Below, one piece after another: positions 1 to 7,011 of a stretch of 18,827 nt of DNA (the stretch's first letter is position 1; each line of letters opens with the position of its first letter). The stretch spans positions 1 to 18,827 of the forward strand of contig JBJENW010000098.1 of the NCBI GenBank assembly GCA_051880395.1, given 5' to 3'. The position numbers and the translations under genes are program-made. The notes beneath the pieces were generated by a model that was not told the DNA's origin, searched no databases, and saw nothing but the letters and a program-made list of their open reading frames with translations. This DNA comes from JBJENW01 sp051880395. GTDB taxonomy: Bacteria > Bacillota > Clostridia > Lachnospirales > Lachnospiraceae.

Positions 1-50
1 CTGTTCGGTTATCAATGTTCTCTGTTTCGCTGCCGTGTTTCGTAAGCAGC
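1..50 (-). other. Presumed rRNA operon leader (partial)
   Basis: This is the transcribed leader downstream of two leftward promoters, and it runs off the left edge of the window. It has no ribosome binding site and no convincing reading frame. Reading leftwards it ends with ACATTGATAACCGAACAG, which resembles the boxA-like antitermination region of Firmicute rRNA leaders. The 16S gene itself is not in the window, so the identity is inferred from promoter architecture and this motif. Confidence 0.5.
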
Positions 51-56
51 TCGTTT

Positions 57-85
57 ATTTTATCACACTCTCTTTTCTCTGTCAA
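57..85 (-). promoter_or_regulatory. Strong sigma-A promoter, gene-proximal of a tandem pair (likely rRNA)
   Basis: On the minus strand there is a perfect TTGACA -35 box (80-85), a 17-base spacer and a TAAAAT -10 box (57-62). A-rich tracts lie directly upstream of the -35 box (88-120 on the plus strand), as in an UP element. Perfect boxes, a second identical promoter upstream, and no reading frame downstream are typical of ribosomal RNA operons. The promoter call is firm; the rRNA assignment is inference. Confidence 0.8.
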
Positions 86-87
86 GA

Positions 88-120
88 ACTTTTTTCATCT
101 TTTTCTTGACTTTTTTCATC
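88..120 (-). repeat. Phased 12-bp direct repeat, A-tract UP-like element
   Basis: The 12-mer acttttttcatc occurs at 88-99 and again at 109-120, 21 bp apart, about two helical turns. On the minus strand each copy reads GATGAAAAAAGT, and both lie just upstream of the proximal -35 box. Phased A-tracts there suggest bent DNA or an UP element that raises promoter strength. The function is inferred. Confidence 0.5.
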
Positions 121-163
121 ATCTGATTTGATGTGAATCACTTGGAGAAGTGACAGCTCGACT

Positions 164-192
164 ATTTTATCACGGATTATTTATTGTGTCAA
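164..192 (-). promoter_or_regulatory. Strong sigma-A promoter, distal of a tandem pair (likely rRNA)
   Basis: On the minus strand there is a perfect TTGACA (187-192), a 17-base spacer and TAAAAT (164-169). The boxes and spacer length are the same as in the promoter 107 bp downstream, and both share TGA immediately before TAAAAT. The DNA upstream (193-225) is A-rich when read leftwards. The two promoters form a tandem P1/P2 arrangement as seen for rRNA operons. Confidence 0.78.
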
Positions 193-278
193 GTATATTT
201 TTTATTTTTTTTGCAATTTTATTCTTACCTTAAAGCAATATACGTGGTACTACAGAATATAACGTTTTGAAAACAAGT

Positions 279-300
279 GATGTAAAAGTATTTTTACATC
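279..300 (+). promoter_or_regulatory. Inverted repeat, candidate operator before the xre remnant
   Basis: Perfect 9-bp arms GATGTAAAA and TTTTACATC flank a GTAT centre. Two more TGTAAA half-site-like copies occur at 314-319 and 335-340, between the palindrome and the gene. A weak promoter, TTTACA (293-298), 17 bases, TAAAAA (316-321), overlaps the right arm. Xre-family repressors usually bind palindromes next to their own promoter, so this may be an autoregulatory operator left behind after the gene decayed. Confidence 0.45.
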
Positions 301-354
301 GAAAATTGAGTACTGTAAAAATATTTTGATAGACTGTAAATTGATTATAGTAGT

Positions 355-658
355 ATGACAATAACAAATAGAGGGGGCAAAATTACGGATATTGGAACAA
401 AAATCAAGGACGCGCGAGTGGATGCACAACTTACGCAAGAGCAAGTTGAAGAAATTTTAGGCGTAAGCAGACAAACAATATCTAATATGGGAAAGCAACA
501 AAACTTATCCAGACATTATCAATGTCATAAAAATGAGTGACTTGCATGCAGTGAGTCTCGACCACCTTTTGAAAGGAAAGGAGGAAACACGTATTTCAGA
601 CTATATGAATTATCTCGAAGAATTTTGTGGTTTCCTTGTTAATTGCTTTTCTAGTTGA
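355..658 (+). pseudogene. Frameshifted Xre-family HTH transcriptional regulator
   Basis: The first part encodes a typical HTH_XRE domain: the stretch KIKDARVDAQLTQEQVEEI is followed by LGVSRQTISN. The frame then runs to a stop at 538-540. Skipping the single base at 487 restores the family sequence: SNW-ESNKTYPDII, then VIKMSDLHAVSLDHLLKG, ending in SDYMNYLEEF and a stop at 656-658. One inserted A therefore breaks the gene. The start is also abnormal. The ribosome binding site gaggggg (371-377) sits 4 bases before ATT (382), where I would expect the family's ATG; the ATG at 355 has no obvious binding site. The C-terminus after NYLEE does not look like the usual tail. It is probably an inactive remnant, unless base 487 is a sequencing error. 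Confidence 0.8.
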
Positions 659-719
659 ACAATCAACGGAACAGAAAATAAATCTATCATCATAGACAAT
701 GAGATCCATAAAGTAACAA

Positions 720-760
720 GGAGCTGTCGTACTTCATTCGCGCAACAGCTCCGATGTTTT
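720..760. terminator. Hairpin terminator between xre remnant and fprA
   Basis: Arms GGAGCTGT (720-727) and ACAGCTCC (745-752) enclose a 17-base loop. It lies 10 bases beyond the fprA stop codon. In the leftward direction the hairpin is followed by a moderately U-rich stretch, and in the rightward direction by GATGTTTTTATT. It probably terminates fprA and may also stop transcription from the xre side. Confidence 0.65.
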
Positions 761-762
761 TA

Positions 763-1968
763 TTATTCCTTGACTGACGCAAAAAGTGCCTCTACCAAAG
801 CATCTGTCTGCGCTTGGTTACTCTGATCCGGCGCTGACATAATTTTTACTGTTTCTTCCAATATAGTACAGTTTTTAAAATTTTCTTCGACGTATTTCTT
901 CATTAATGATCCCGCATTTATTGCCCATGTACCATTTTCTATAAAAGCAAATGTACGCTTCTGGAAATTTAGTCCTTGCAAGTGATGCAGAAAATCATGC
1001 ATCAATGGATACATATCATTATTGTAAGTCGGAGAAGCTAGTACAATATGACTATACTTAAATGCTTCTGCTACTAAAACAGATGGATGTGTCGTGGATA
1101 CATCATAAACTGCTATATTTGTCAGACCTTTTTCGCAAAGCTGTGATGCTAATGTCTGTGCCTCGGCTTCTGTATTGCCATACATAGATGCATATACAAT
1201 AAGCACACCTTTTTCTTCTGGCTGATAACTACTCCAGATATCATGTTTTTCCACAAAATAGCCAATGTCACTTCTCCAAACCGGTCCATGTAACGGACAG
1301 ATGGTCTGAATCGGCAGCGTTTTTGCCTTTGTAAGCAATGTCTGAACTGCCGGTCCATATTTACCGACAATATTACAGAAATAACGTCTCGCATCGTCGA
1401 TCCAGTCGCGTTCAAAGTTTACTTCGTCATTAAATAATTTTCCATCTAAGGATCCAAATGTGCCGAATGCATCCGCAGAAAACAACACTCCGTTTGTTGT
1501 ATCAAATGTCACCATAACTTCCGGCCAGTGCACCATTGGAGCAAACACAAATGTCACTTCGTGTTTTCCAAAAGAAAATGTATCTCCGCCTTTTACGGTA
1601 ATTTCACGACCGGTCACATCAAATCCAAACTGTCCCATGAATTGAATCGCTTTTGCATTGCTGATAACTTTACAGTTCGGGTAGCGTAACAACACTTCCT
1701 GCATGGATGCCGCATGATCCGGTTCCATATGATCGATCACCAGATAATCCAACGTACGTCCACTTAACACTTCTTCAACATTTTTCAAAAATTCTCTACA
1801 ACCGGACCAGTCTACTGTATCAAACAATACTGTTTTTTCGTCTAATAATAAATACGAATTATATGATACTCCCCGCTCGATCGGATAAATATTTTCAAAC
1901 AAATGTGTCCGCTTATCATTTACTCCTACCCAGTATAAATCTTCTGTCACTTTTCTTACGCAACTCAC
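763..1968 (-). CDS. fprA: Flavodiiron protein FprA (O2/NO reductase)
   Basis: Cytoplasmic A-type flavodiiron protein, 401 residues, which reduces O2 to water and/or NO to N2O using reduced rubredoxin or flavin donors. The N-terminal metallo-beta-lactamase-like domain (about 1-245) has all the di-iron ligands: H80, E82, D84 and H85 in HMEPDH, H147 in HWPE, D166 in DAFG, and H227 in HGPVW. The C-terminal flavodoxin domain starts near residue 253 with LIVYASMYGNTE, the FMN phosphate loop. There is no fused rubredoxin or flavin reductase domain, so an electron donor must come from elsewhere. I chose the GTG start at 1968 because AAGGAGG (1978-1984) lies 9 bases upstream. The in-frame ATG at 1989 is upstream of that site and would encode it. 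The gene stands alone and diverges from the chemoreceptor gene. Known members protect anaerobes from oxidative or nitrosative stress. Confidence 0.96.
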   Translation of the reverse strand: MSCVRKVTEDLYWVGVNDKRTHLFENIYPIERGVSYNSYLLLDEKTVLFDTVDWSGCREFLKNVEEVLSGRTLDYLVIDHMEPDHAASMQEVLLRYPNCKVISNAKAIQFMGQFGFDVTGREITVKGGDTFSFGKHEVTFVFAPMVHWPEVMVTFDTTNGVLFSADAFGTFGSLDGKLFNDEVNFERDWIDDARRYFCNIVGKYGPAVQTLLTKAKTLPIQTICPLHGPVWRSDIGYFVEKHDIWSSYQPEEKGVLIVYASMYGNTEAEAQTLASQLCEKGLTNIAVYDVSTTHPSVLVAEAFKYSHIVLASPTYNNDMYPLMHDFLHHLQGLNFQKRTFAFIENGTWAINAGSLMKKYVEENFKNCTILEETVKIMSAPDQSNQAQTDALVEALFASVKE

Positions 1969-2040
1969 TTTTAAATACCTCCTTATCATTTTTCTATATT
2001 CTTGAGCAAAATTGTTATCCTGTCTACAAAATGACTTTCT

Positions 2041-2070
2041 ATTTTAATTGAAGACGACATCTTATCCCAA
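2041..2070 (-). promoter_or_regulatory. Candidate fprA promoter
   Basis: On the minus strand TTGGGA (2065-2070), an 18-base spacer and TAAAAT (2041-2046) lie about 72 bp upstream of the GTG start. The -35 match is only partial, so this is a best candidate in the divergent intergenic region. I saw no clear operator. Confidence 0.35.
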
Positions 2071-2131
2071 TATCAATCTACCGCTCTTCCCCATTTTGTC
2101 ATAATCATAAGAAAAAGTAAAGAGTTTTTTT

Positions 2132-2160
2132 TAGATATTTCAAAATAATTGTAGATATTT
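2132..2160 (+). repeat. 9-bp direct repeat overlapping the chemoreceptor -35 box
   Basis: TAGATATTT occurs at 2132-2140 and 2152-2160, exactly 20 bp apart, and each copy is followed shortly by CAAA. The second copy contains the likely -35 hexamer. Direct repeats spaced by two helical turns at this position fit a dimeric regulator site, but no regulator can be named. Confidence 0.4.
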
Positions 2161-2180
2161 TTCAAACAATATGGTAAAAT
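2152..2180 (+). promoter_or_regulatory. Extended -10 promoter of the MCP-PilZ gene
   Basis: TAGATA (2152-2157), a 17-base spacer and TAAAAT (2175-2180) preceded by TGG form an extended -10 element (TGGTAAAAT, 2172-2180). Transcription would start near 2187. That rules out the in-frame ATG at 2171 as start codon and supports the ATG at 2216. Confidence 0.6.
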
Positions 2181-2215
2181 TATACTATATCTTCGAAAGA
2201 AAGGATCTGATATGT

Positions 2216-4351
2216 ATGCCGGAATCAGAAAATAACCAAAGTGTCACGAAATACAAAGAATATGACGCTGCTTATTTTACCAAACAGGCCAACCGAAAAG
2301 CATTGATTGTCTGGTTGATTTTAAATATTGTGCTGACACATTCTGTTACCGAACTGTTGCTACAAGGCACTTATAATACTACACTATATACGATTTTTGT
2401 ATGTGTCGGATGGCTTCCTTTATTAATTGACTTTTTATTTTATATTACAAACGCAAGAGCAGTACGTTTTTTTAAGGAAATGATTTTTATCGGGTACGGC
2501 GCTTTCTACGCGATTGCACTTTTGACAACAAAAGACTCATTGTTTTTTATTTATATTGTTCCGTTTTTAATCATGCTTCTTCTATATAAGGATTTAAGGT
2601 ATACAAAAAAATGTGCGATTGCAAATACGATTTTAATGATTGCCAGTGCACTGATCAAATATTTTTGGTTTCATATGAATTCGAAAGAAGATATCAAAAG
2701 CTATTCGATTGAAATTATTTTTATCATTATGTGCTATGCTTTTTCTATTCTTTCGATTCATCATATGCAAAACTCAGACGATGCGCTAACTGGTTCGATT
2801 CAGAGCAATCTGGACCGTGTTGTGGATACCGTAAAGAAAGTAAAGTCTGCAAGCAATACGATCCTCGATGGTGTGACTGTCGTGCGTGAATTAGCGGATG
2901 AAAACAAACAAAGCGCTGACTATGTGGTATCGCAGATGAATGAATTAGAGAATCATAACCAGACTCTACAGGAAAAAACACTATCCTCTATGGATATGAC
3001 CACTACAATCAACACGCAGGTCACAAATGTTGCCACTTTAATGGAACAGATGGTATCCCTCACGCAAGAATCTTGTGACGACGCAGATACCAGTTCCGAG
3101 AAGTTAGCCGATGTCGTAAAAACAACGAACTCCATGGCGGACCTTTCTAAAGATGTTAACTCGATCTTAGAAGAATTTAAATTGGAATTTGAAAAGGTAA
3201 AACAAGAGACTGGCACTATCGAAAGCATCACCTCCCAGACCAATCTCCTTGCTTTAAATGCTTCCATCGAAGCAGCAAGAGCCGGAGAAGCGGGAAAGGG
3301 ATTTGCGGTTGTCGCAGATGAAATCCGAACTTTGAGCGAAGATACAAAAACTTCTTCCACACAGATTTTAACTGCATTAAGCCACCTGGAAGAAACTTCC
3401 GACCGCATGACATCTTCTATTGTCCAGACGCTTACATTGATTCAGCAAACATTGGAAAAAATAACAGAAGTCCAAAAAAGTGTAGATACAATTACAAATG
3501 ACTCCAAACAGATTGGACAAAACGCACTTGTTGTTAGTGACGCCATGCAGGAAGTTCAGCATTCCAACGAACAAATGGTCAACAATATGCACGAAATACG
3601 GGATGTCATGGAGGTTATGACGAACAGTATTTCTTCTTCGGAGGACGCGACCAGCACCATGTTGAGTAAATTCGAAGAATCTGCCGCAAATGTCAGCAGC
3701 ATTGAAAGTACGGTCGGCACTTTAATGATCGAACTTGGAACTGGTGGTTTTATGGGCATTCAGGATATTCTACCTGGGATGAAAGTTTCGGTTATTTCCG
3801 ATTCCAACGAGTTTGTCGGCGAAATCTTAAGCCGCGAAGACCAAATCCTTTTCATCCAACTAGATGCATCTCATTCAGGTGTATTTGAACCAGAGCCAAA
3901 ACAAACCTATACACTGCGCGCTGTCGTAAAAAATGTGCTTTATAGTTGGGAACAAATGCATATTCGTAAAGAACAAAAACGAGGGGAGAATATATTTTCC
4001 ATAGAGATCACAACAAATCCGACCGTTATCAATCGAAGAAAATATCCTCGTATGCCATTAACAAATCCTTGTCAGATTACTTTTCAGGGAGAAGAAGCTG
4101 CTTTTGATGGCCGGATGGTAAATTTAAGTGCGAATGGATTTGCCTTTTCTGTTCATAATGACGCGTTTGCCAAAGCCGCAGGAAAAGATGTCCGTATTGA
4201 TATTTCTTCTTTTGCATTGCCTAATTGCAGCACACTCACAGGAAGTATCATTCGTGTAAGTAATAAAAATGGAGATTATATCGTTGGTTGCCGTATGCCG
4301 CAGGATAACTCGGATATCAAGAATTATATTGCGAAACATTACGCTGTTTAA
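2216..4351 (+). CDS. Membrane chemoreceptor (MCP) with C-terminal PilZ domain
   Basis: A 711-residue methyl-accepting chemotaxis-type receptor. The N-terminus has about six hydrophobic helices (roughly 29-49, 56-78, 88-103, 108-123, 133-152, 164-184) and no sizeable extracellular sensor domain. A long helical cytoplasmic MCP signalling domain follows (about 200-505). Its conserved hairpin tip, around residues 335-371, has TSQTNLLALNASIEAARAGE and then GKGFAVVADEIRTL, which contacts CheA and CheW. The C-terminus (about 515-711) resembles YcgR: a PilZN-like part, then a PilZ domain with the c-di-GMP motifs R608-xxx-R612 (RRKYPR) and N636-L-S-A-N-G641 (NxSxxG). Both binding motifs are intact, so the receptor should bind c-di-GMP. 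AAGGA (2201-2205) lies 10 bases before the chosen ATG; an ATG at 2212 is out of frame. It converges with an HD-GYP gene. A direct link between c-di-GMP level and chemotaxis or motility is inferred. Confidence 0.93.
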   Translation: MPESENNQSVTKYKEYDAAYFTKQANRKALIVWLILNIVLTHSVTELLLQGTYNTTLYTIFVCVGWLPLLIDFLFYITNARAVRFFKEMIFIGYGAFYAIALLTTKDSLFFIYIVPFLIMLLLYKDLRYTKKCAIANTILMIASALIKYFWFHMNSKEDIKSYSIEIIFIIMCYAFSILSIHHMQNSDDALTGSIQSNLDRVVDTVKKVKSASNTILDGVTVVRELADENKQSADYVVSQMNELENHNQTLQEKTLSSMDMTTTINTQVTNVATLMEQMVSLTQESCDDADTSSEKLADVVKTTNSMADLSKDVNSILEEFKLEFEKVKQETGTIESITSQTNLLALNASIEAARAGEAGKGFAVVADEIRTLSEDTKTSSTQILTALSHLEETSDRMTSSIVQTLTLIQQTLEKITEVQKSVDTITNDSKQIGQNALVVSDAMQEVQHSNEQMVNNMHEIRDVMEVMTNSISSSEDATSTMLSKFEESAANVSSIESTVGTLMIELGTGGFMGIQDILPGMKVSVISDSNEFVGEILSREDQILFIQLDASHSGVFEPEPKQTYTLRAVVKNVLYSWEQMHIRKEQKRGENIFSIEITTNPTVINRRKYPRMPLTNPCQITFQGEEAAFDGRMVNLSANGFAFSVHNDAFAKAAGKDVRIDISSFALPNCSTLTGSIIRVSNKNGDYIVGCRMPQDNSDIKNYIAKHYAV

Positions 4352-4358
4352 TACGCGG

Positions 4359-4414
4359 AAAAAAATCGCAGGTTCATGAAACTTTCCATTTGTTTCATGT
4401 CCCGCGATTTTTTT
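4359..4414. terminator. Bidirectional terminator inside the 3' end of the HD-GYP gene
   Basis: A long hairpin: outer arms A7-TCGC (4359-4369) and GCGA-T7 (4404-4414), inner arms CATGAAAC (4375-4382) and GTTTCATG (4392-4399), loop of 9 bases. The outer A7/T7 supplies a U-tract in both directions. It starts 8 bases after the chemoreceptor stop codon. The last codons and the stop of the converging HD-GYP gene (4395-4397) lie within it. Confidence 0.85.
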
Positions 4415-5750
4415 CTTGTTCTAGTATTTCCTCAATCTGTGGTCGAATCTCCAAAAAAACTTTTACGAGCTTCGGATCAAAATGACTTCCACTGGATTCT
4501 GTTATGATCTCAAATGCTTCATCTACACTCAAAGCCTCTTTATAACAGCGTTGTGAAACAAGTGCATCAAATACATCTGCTATCGCCATAATCCGGGCAC
4601 TTAGGGGAATTTCTTGCCCTTTTAAATGTTTCATATACCCTGATCCGTCCCATTTTTCATGATGGAAGGATGCTACATCTACTGCTATTTTTAAATACTG
4701 TTCGTCCTCTATGATCGGTTCAAATATTTCTCGGATTATTCTTCCACCTTTCAAAGAATGACGTTTGATCGCTTCAAATTCCGCTTCTGTCAATTTCCCC
4801 GGCTTGTTTAAGATCTGATCCGGTATTGCAATTTTTCCTACATCATGAAGCGGAGCCGCTTTTACCAGGCAGTCAATATATGTCTGGGTCAGTTCTTCTG
4901 CATACACGCCACGTTCACGCGCTGCCTCAGCAATCAGACGGACGTATGCACTCGTTCGCTTCACATGTTCCCCTGTATCACCATCTCTGCTTTCAATCAG
5001 ATTTGCCATTCCGATGATGATTCCTTCCTGCAGATGAATCATTTTTTCATTTCGTTTTTGAATCACTTCATTCTTTTTTACAATTTCTTTTTCTAATTCT
5101 TCCTTGTATTGGTCAAGACCTCTCGTAATCTTTACGCAGTAAATACTGCATACAAAGATAATTCCGATAACGACAATCATACAGACTCTTTCTACGATCA
5201 CTGCCAGCTCTATGGCATCCGCCATCTCTTTTTGTTGCTCTTCAATATATGTTTCTGTATAAACAGAGAGTTTATCTAAATTCTCGTCAATTTCTGTTAA
5301 GAACTCCTTTAATGTCGTATTGTTATAGTAAACCGCCATATCTCTGCTGCCCTCTGCGCAAAACTGCAGGATCGTGTCTGCATTCCCCTGATACCCACAA
5401 TAATTGGAATAGACTTTATGATATAGCTGTTCTCGTTTATTTCCACGCATCCTTTTTTCCAATTTTTTTATCATTTCTGATAGGTTTTCGCGTACCTCTT
5501 TTTCTTCCTGCACATAATATTCCTGATTTTCTTCTGCATCCATTACACTGTTTGCCAATAAGGACTGATGTTTATAGAGTGTTTCCCGAATGTCTGAAAT
5601 CCCTTTTTGTGCCTCCCAGCATTCTTTTATGATCTGTTGATGCTTTTGTACAATATCGCCGCGAACCTGTGCAAGAATGAATTCACTTATGATACTTACA
5701 ACTCCTGTCAACAACACCATCATAAGTACTCTCATCGGTACACGTTTCAT
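4395..5750 (-). CDS. Membrane HD-GYP domain cyclic-di-GMP phosphodiesterase
   Basis: A 451-residue membrane protein predicted to hydrolyse c-di-GMP. A first membrane helix (about 8-28) and a second (about 183-206) bracket a helical extracytoplasmic sensor region of about 150 residues that I cannot assign to a named family. A short coiled coil (about 211-240) leads into the HD-GYP domain (about 243-445). Visible metal and catalytic motifs are ESRDGDTGEH (H262), H302-D303 and K306 in LHDVGK, H331, H363-H364 in HHEKWDGSGY, and D392 in IADVFDAL. The GYP signature reads GYM (371-373); the other key residues are intact, so activity is still likely. Its ATG follows the TAA of the solute-binding protein gene after one base. 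Its binding site GAGGAGG lies inside that gene, so the two are probably translationally coupled. The binding protein may present ligand to the extracytoplasmic region (inference). Confidence 0.93.
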   Translation of the reverse strand: MKRVPMRVLMMVLLTGVVSIISEFILAQVRGDIVQKHQQIIKECWEAQKGISDIRETLYKHQSLLANSVMDAEENQEYYVQEEKEVRENLSEMIKKLEKRMRGNKREQLYHKVYSNYCGYQGNADTILQFCAEGSRDMAVYYNNTTLKEFLTEIDENLDKLSVYTETYIEEQQKEMADAIELAVIVERVCMIVVIGIIFVCSIYCVKITRGLDQYKEELEKEIVKKNEVIQKRNEKMIHLQEGIIIGMANLIESRDGDTGEHVKRTSAYVRLIAEAARERGVYAEELTQTYIDCLVKAAPLHDVGKIAIPDQILNKPGKLTEAEFEAIKRHSLKGGRIIREIFEPIIEDEQYLKIAVDVASFHHEKWDGSGYMKHLKGQEIPLSARIMAIADVFDALVSQRCYKEALSVDEAFEIITESSGSHFDPKLVKVFLEIRPQIEEILEQEKNRGT

Positions 5751-5751
5751 G

Positions 5752-7011
5752 TTATTTTTCCTCCTCAGGCACTGCTTTAATTCCTTCTGTCATCTCATCC
5801 ACAAGTGCCTGTAAATCTTTTCCATCCGGGTTTCCCGCCGCCATAATAATACCAAATTTATAGGTTGGTGTCCAATAAGAATGGGAAACTGTCTGGATGT
5901 GTGCAAATTCTGCCTGCTTTCCGAGTGCTGCAATCGCAGGGTCCTGTTGTACCTTTGGATCTGCTGCTGCCACTACATTGGATGGCGCTTCTCCACGCAT
6001 GGAAAAACGAAGTTTCTGATTTTTTTCATTTGTTATCCACTCAGCCAGTTTTTGTGCCCACTTTGGATTTTTTGTATAGGCATTGACTCCGATCAGTTTA
6101 AAACCAGCCACACTGTGCATTTGCACCTGATCTCCTGCAATTGTAAAAGTAGGAAGTTTTTCTGCTGCATATCCTTTTCCAAAGCTTTCCTTTACTGACT
6201 CCGTGTTCCATGTCCCACTGATACCTGCAATCACTTCACCTTTTTTCAATGCATCCTGAAATTTCTGGTCATCCAGACTGACAAAGCCCTCGCTTGATGC
6301 AATGTCAAGCATTGCCTGTGCCACATCCGCCCCCTTATATTTTCCTTCCGTGCGATTAAAATCACATTCAGTTACAATGCCATCTTCCGACAAAGTCGCA
6401 TCCATTCCCGCTCCTTTAAAAAAAGAGTAGGTATACCAGCCACTTGAAAAATCCATGGATACTTTTTTCTTATTTTTTGCCGCAATGTTTAAAAGCTGAT
6501 CCATTGTTTTGACGTCTTCTTTTTTATAGTAAGAAGAATTATAAAATAAGAAATATCCATTACTGGATGTTGCCGGATAAGCATACAGTTTTCCATCCCG
6601 GCTCGCCGCTGCGATCGCTGCCGAATCTTTTCCGCCGTTTTCTTCTATGATCTGTTCTTTGTCCTCTGTCACTTCTAACAGTGCATGGTTTTCCATCAAA
6701 TCCCGAAACTGATCATCTGCAAACGTATACACATCTGCTGCCGCCTTTGGGTCAAACAATACGGTTTCTTTGCAGGTAGCTTCCCCTTCTTCGCTTATTG
6801 TGATCTGAAAATCCGCCTGATCTTTGTACTGTTTTTTAAAACTGTCTACCATTTTCTGCAAGAGCTGTTGATCTTCCTCTGCTCCCCACAGCGATAACGT
6901 TACCATTTCCTTTTGAGGCGCTGTTGTTTCTTTTTTTTCACCACATCCCAGCAAACCTGTTTGCAATACCACTGCGCATAGACACACTGTCATACACCTT
7001 TTGAATCTCAC
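5752..7011 (-). CDS. Extracellular solute-binding lipoprotein (family 1, sugar type)
   Basis: A 419-residue secreted lipoprotein. It has a basic N-terminus (MRFKR), a hydrophobic signal segment and a lipobox LLGC with the lipidated cysteine at residue 23. The rest resembles MalE-like periplasmic binding proteins for carbohydrates: VTLSLWGAEED near the N-terminus, the hinge-like LYAYPATSSNGYFLFYN, a GISGTWN segment, and a C-terminal lobe with KWAQKLAEWITNEKNQ. I chose GTG at 7009-7011 because GGAGG (7019-7023) lies 7 bases upstream and the lipobox then falls at a normal distance; the ORF extends in frame to an ATG at 7134. No permease or ATPase genes are adjacent. Instead it is followed after one base by a membrane HD-GYP gene, which suggests a sensory rather than a transport role. 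The ligand is unknown. Confidence 0.9.
   Translation of the reverse strand: MRFKRCMTVCLCAVVLQTGLLGCGEKKETTAPQKEMVTLSLWGAEEDQQLLQKMVDSFKKQYKDQADFQITISEEGEATCKETVLFDPKAAADVYTFADDQFRDLMENHALLEVTEDKEQIIEENGGKDSAAIAAASRDGKLYAYPATSSNGYFLFYNSSYYKKEDVKTMDQLLNIAAKNKKKVSMDFSSGWYTYSFFKGAGMDATLSEDGIVTECDFNRTEGKYKGADVAQAMLDIASSEGFVSLDDQKFQDALKKGEVIAGISGTWNTESVKESFGKGYAAEKLPTFTIAGDQVQMHSVAGFKLIGVNAYTKNPKWAQKLAEWITNEKNQKLRFSMRGEAPSNVVAAADPKVQQDPAIAALGKQAEFAHIQTVSHSYWTPTYKFGIIMAAGNPDGKDLQALVDEMTEGIKAVPEEEK

Noticed and set aside
659..719. Possible continuation of the broken repressor C-terminus
   Set aside because: All frames hold stops or give no recognisable repressor-tail sequence, so I ended the pseudogene at 658.
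1969..1989. ATG at 1989 as the fprA start
   Set aside because: The Shine-Dalgarno AAGGAGG would then be coding. The GTG at 1968 is correctly placed behind it and gives the usual FprA N-terminus.
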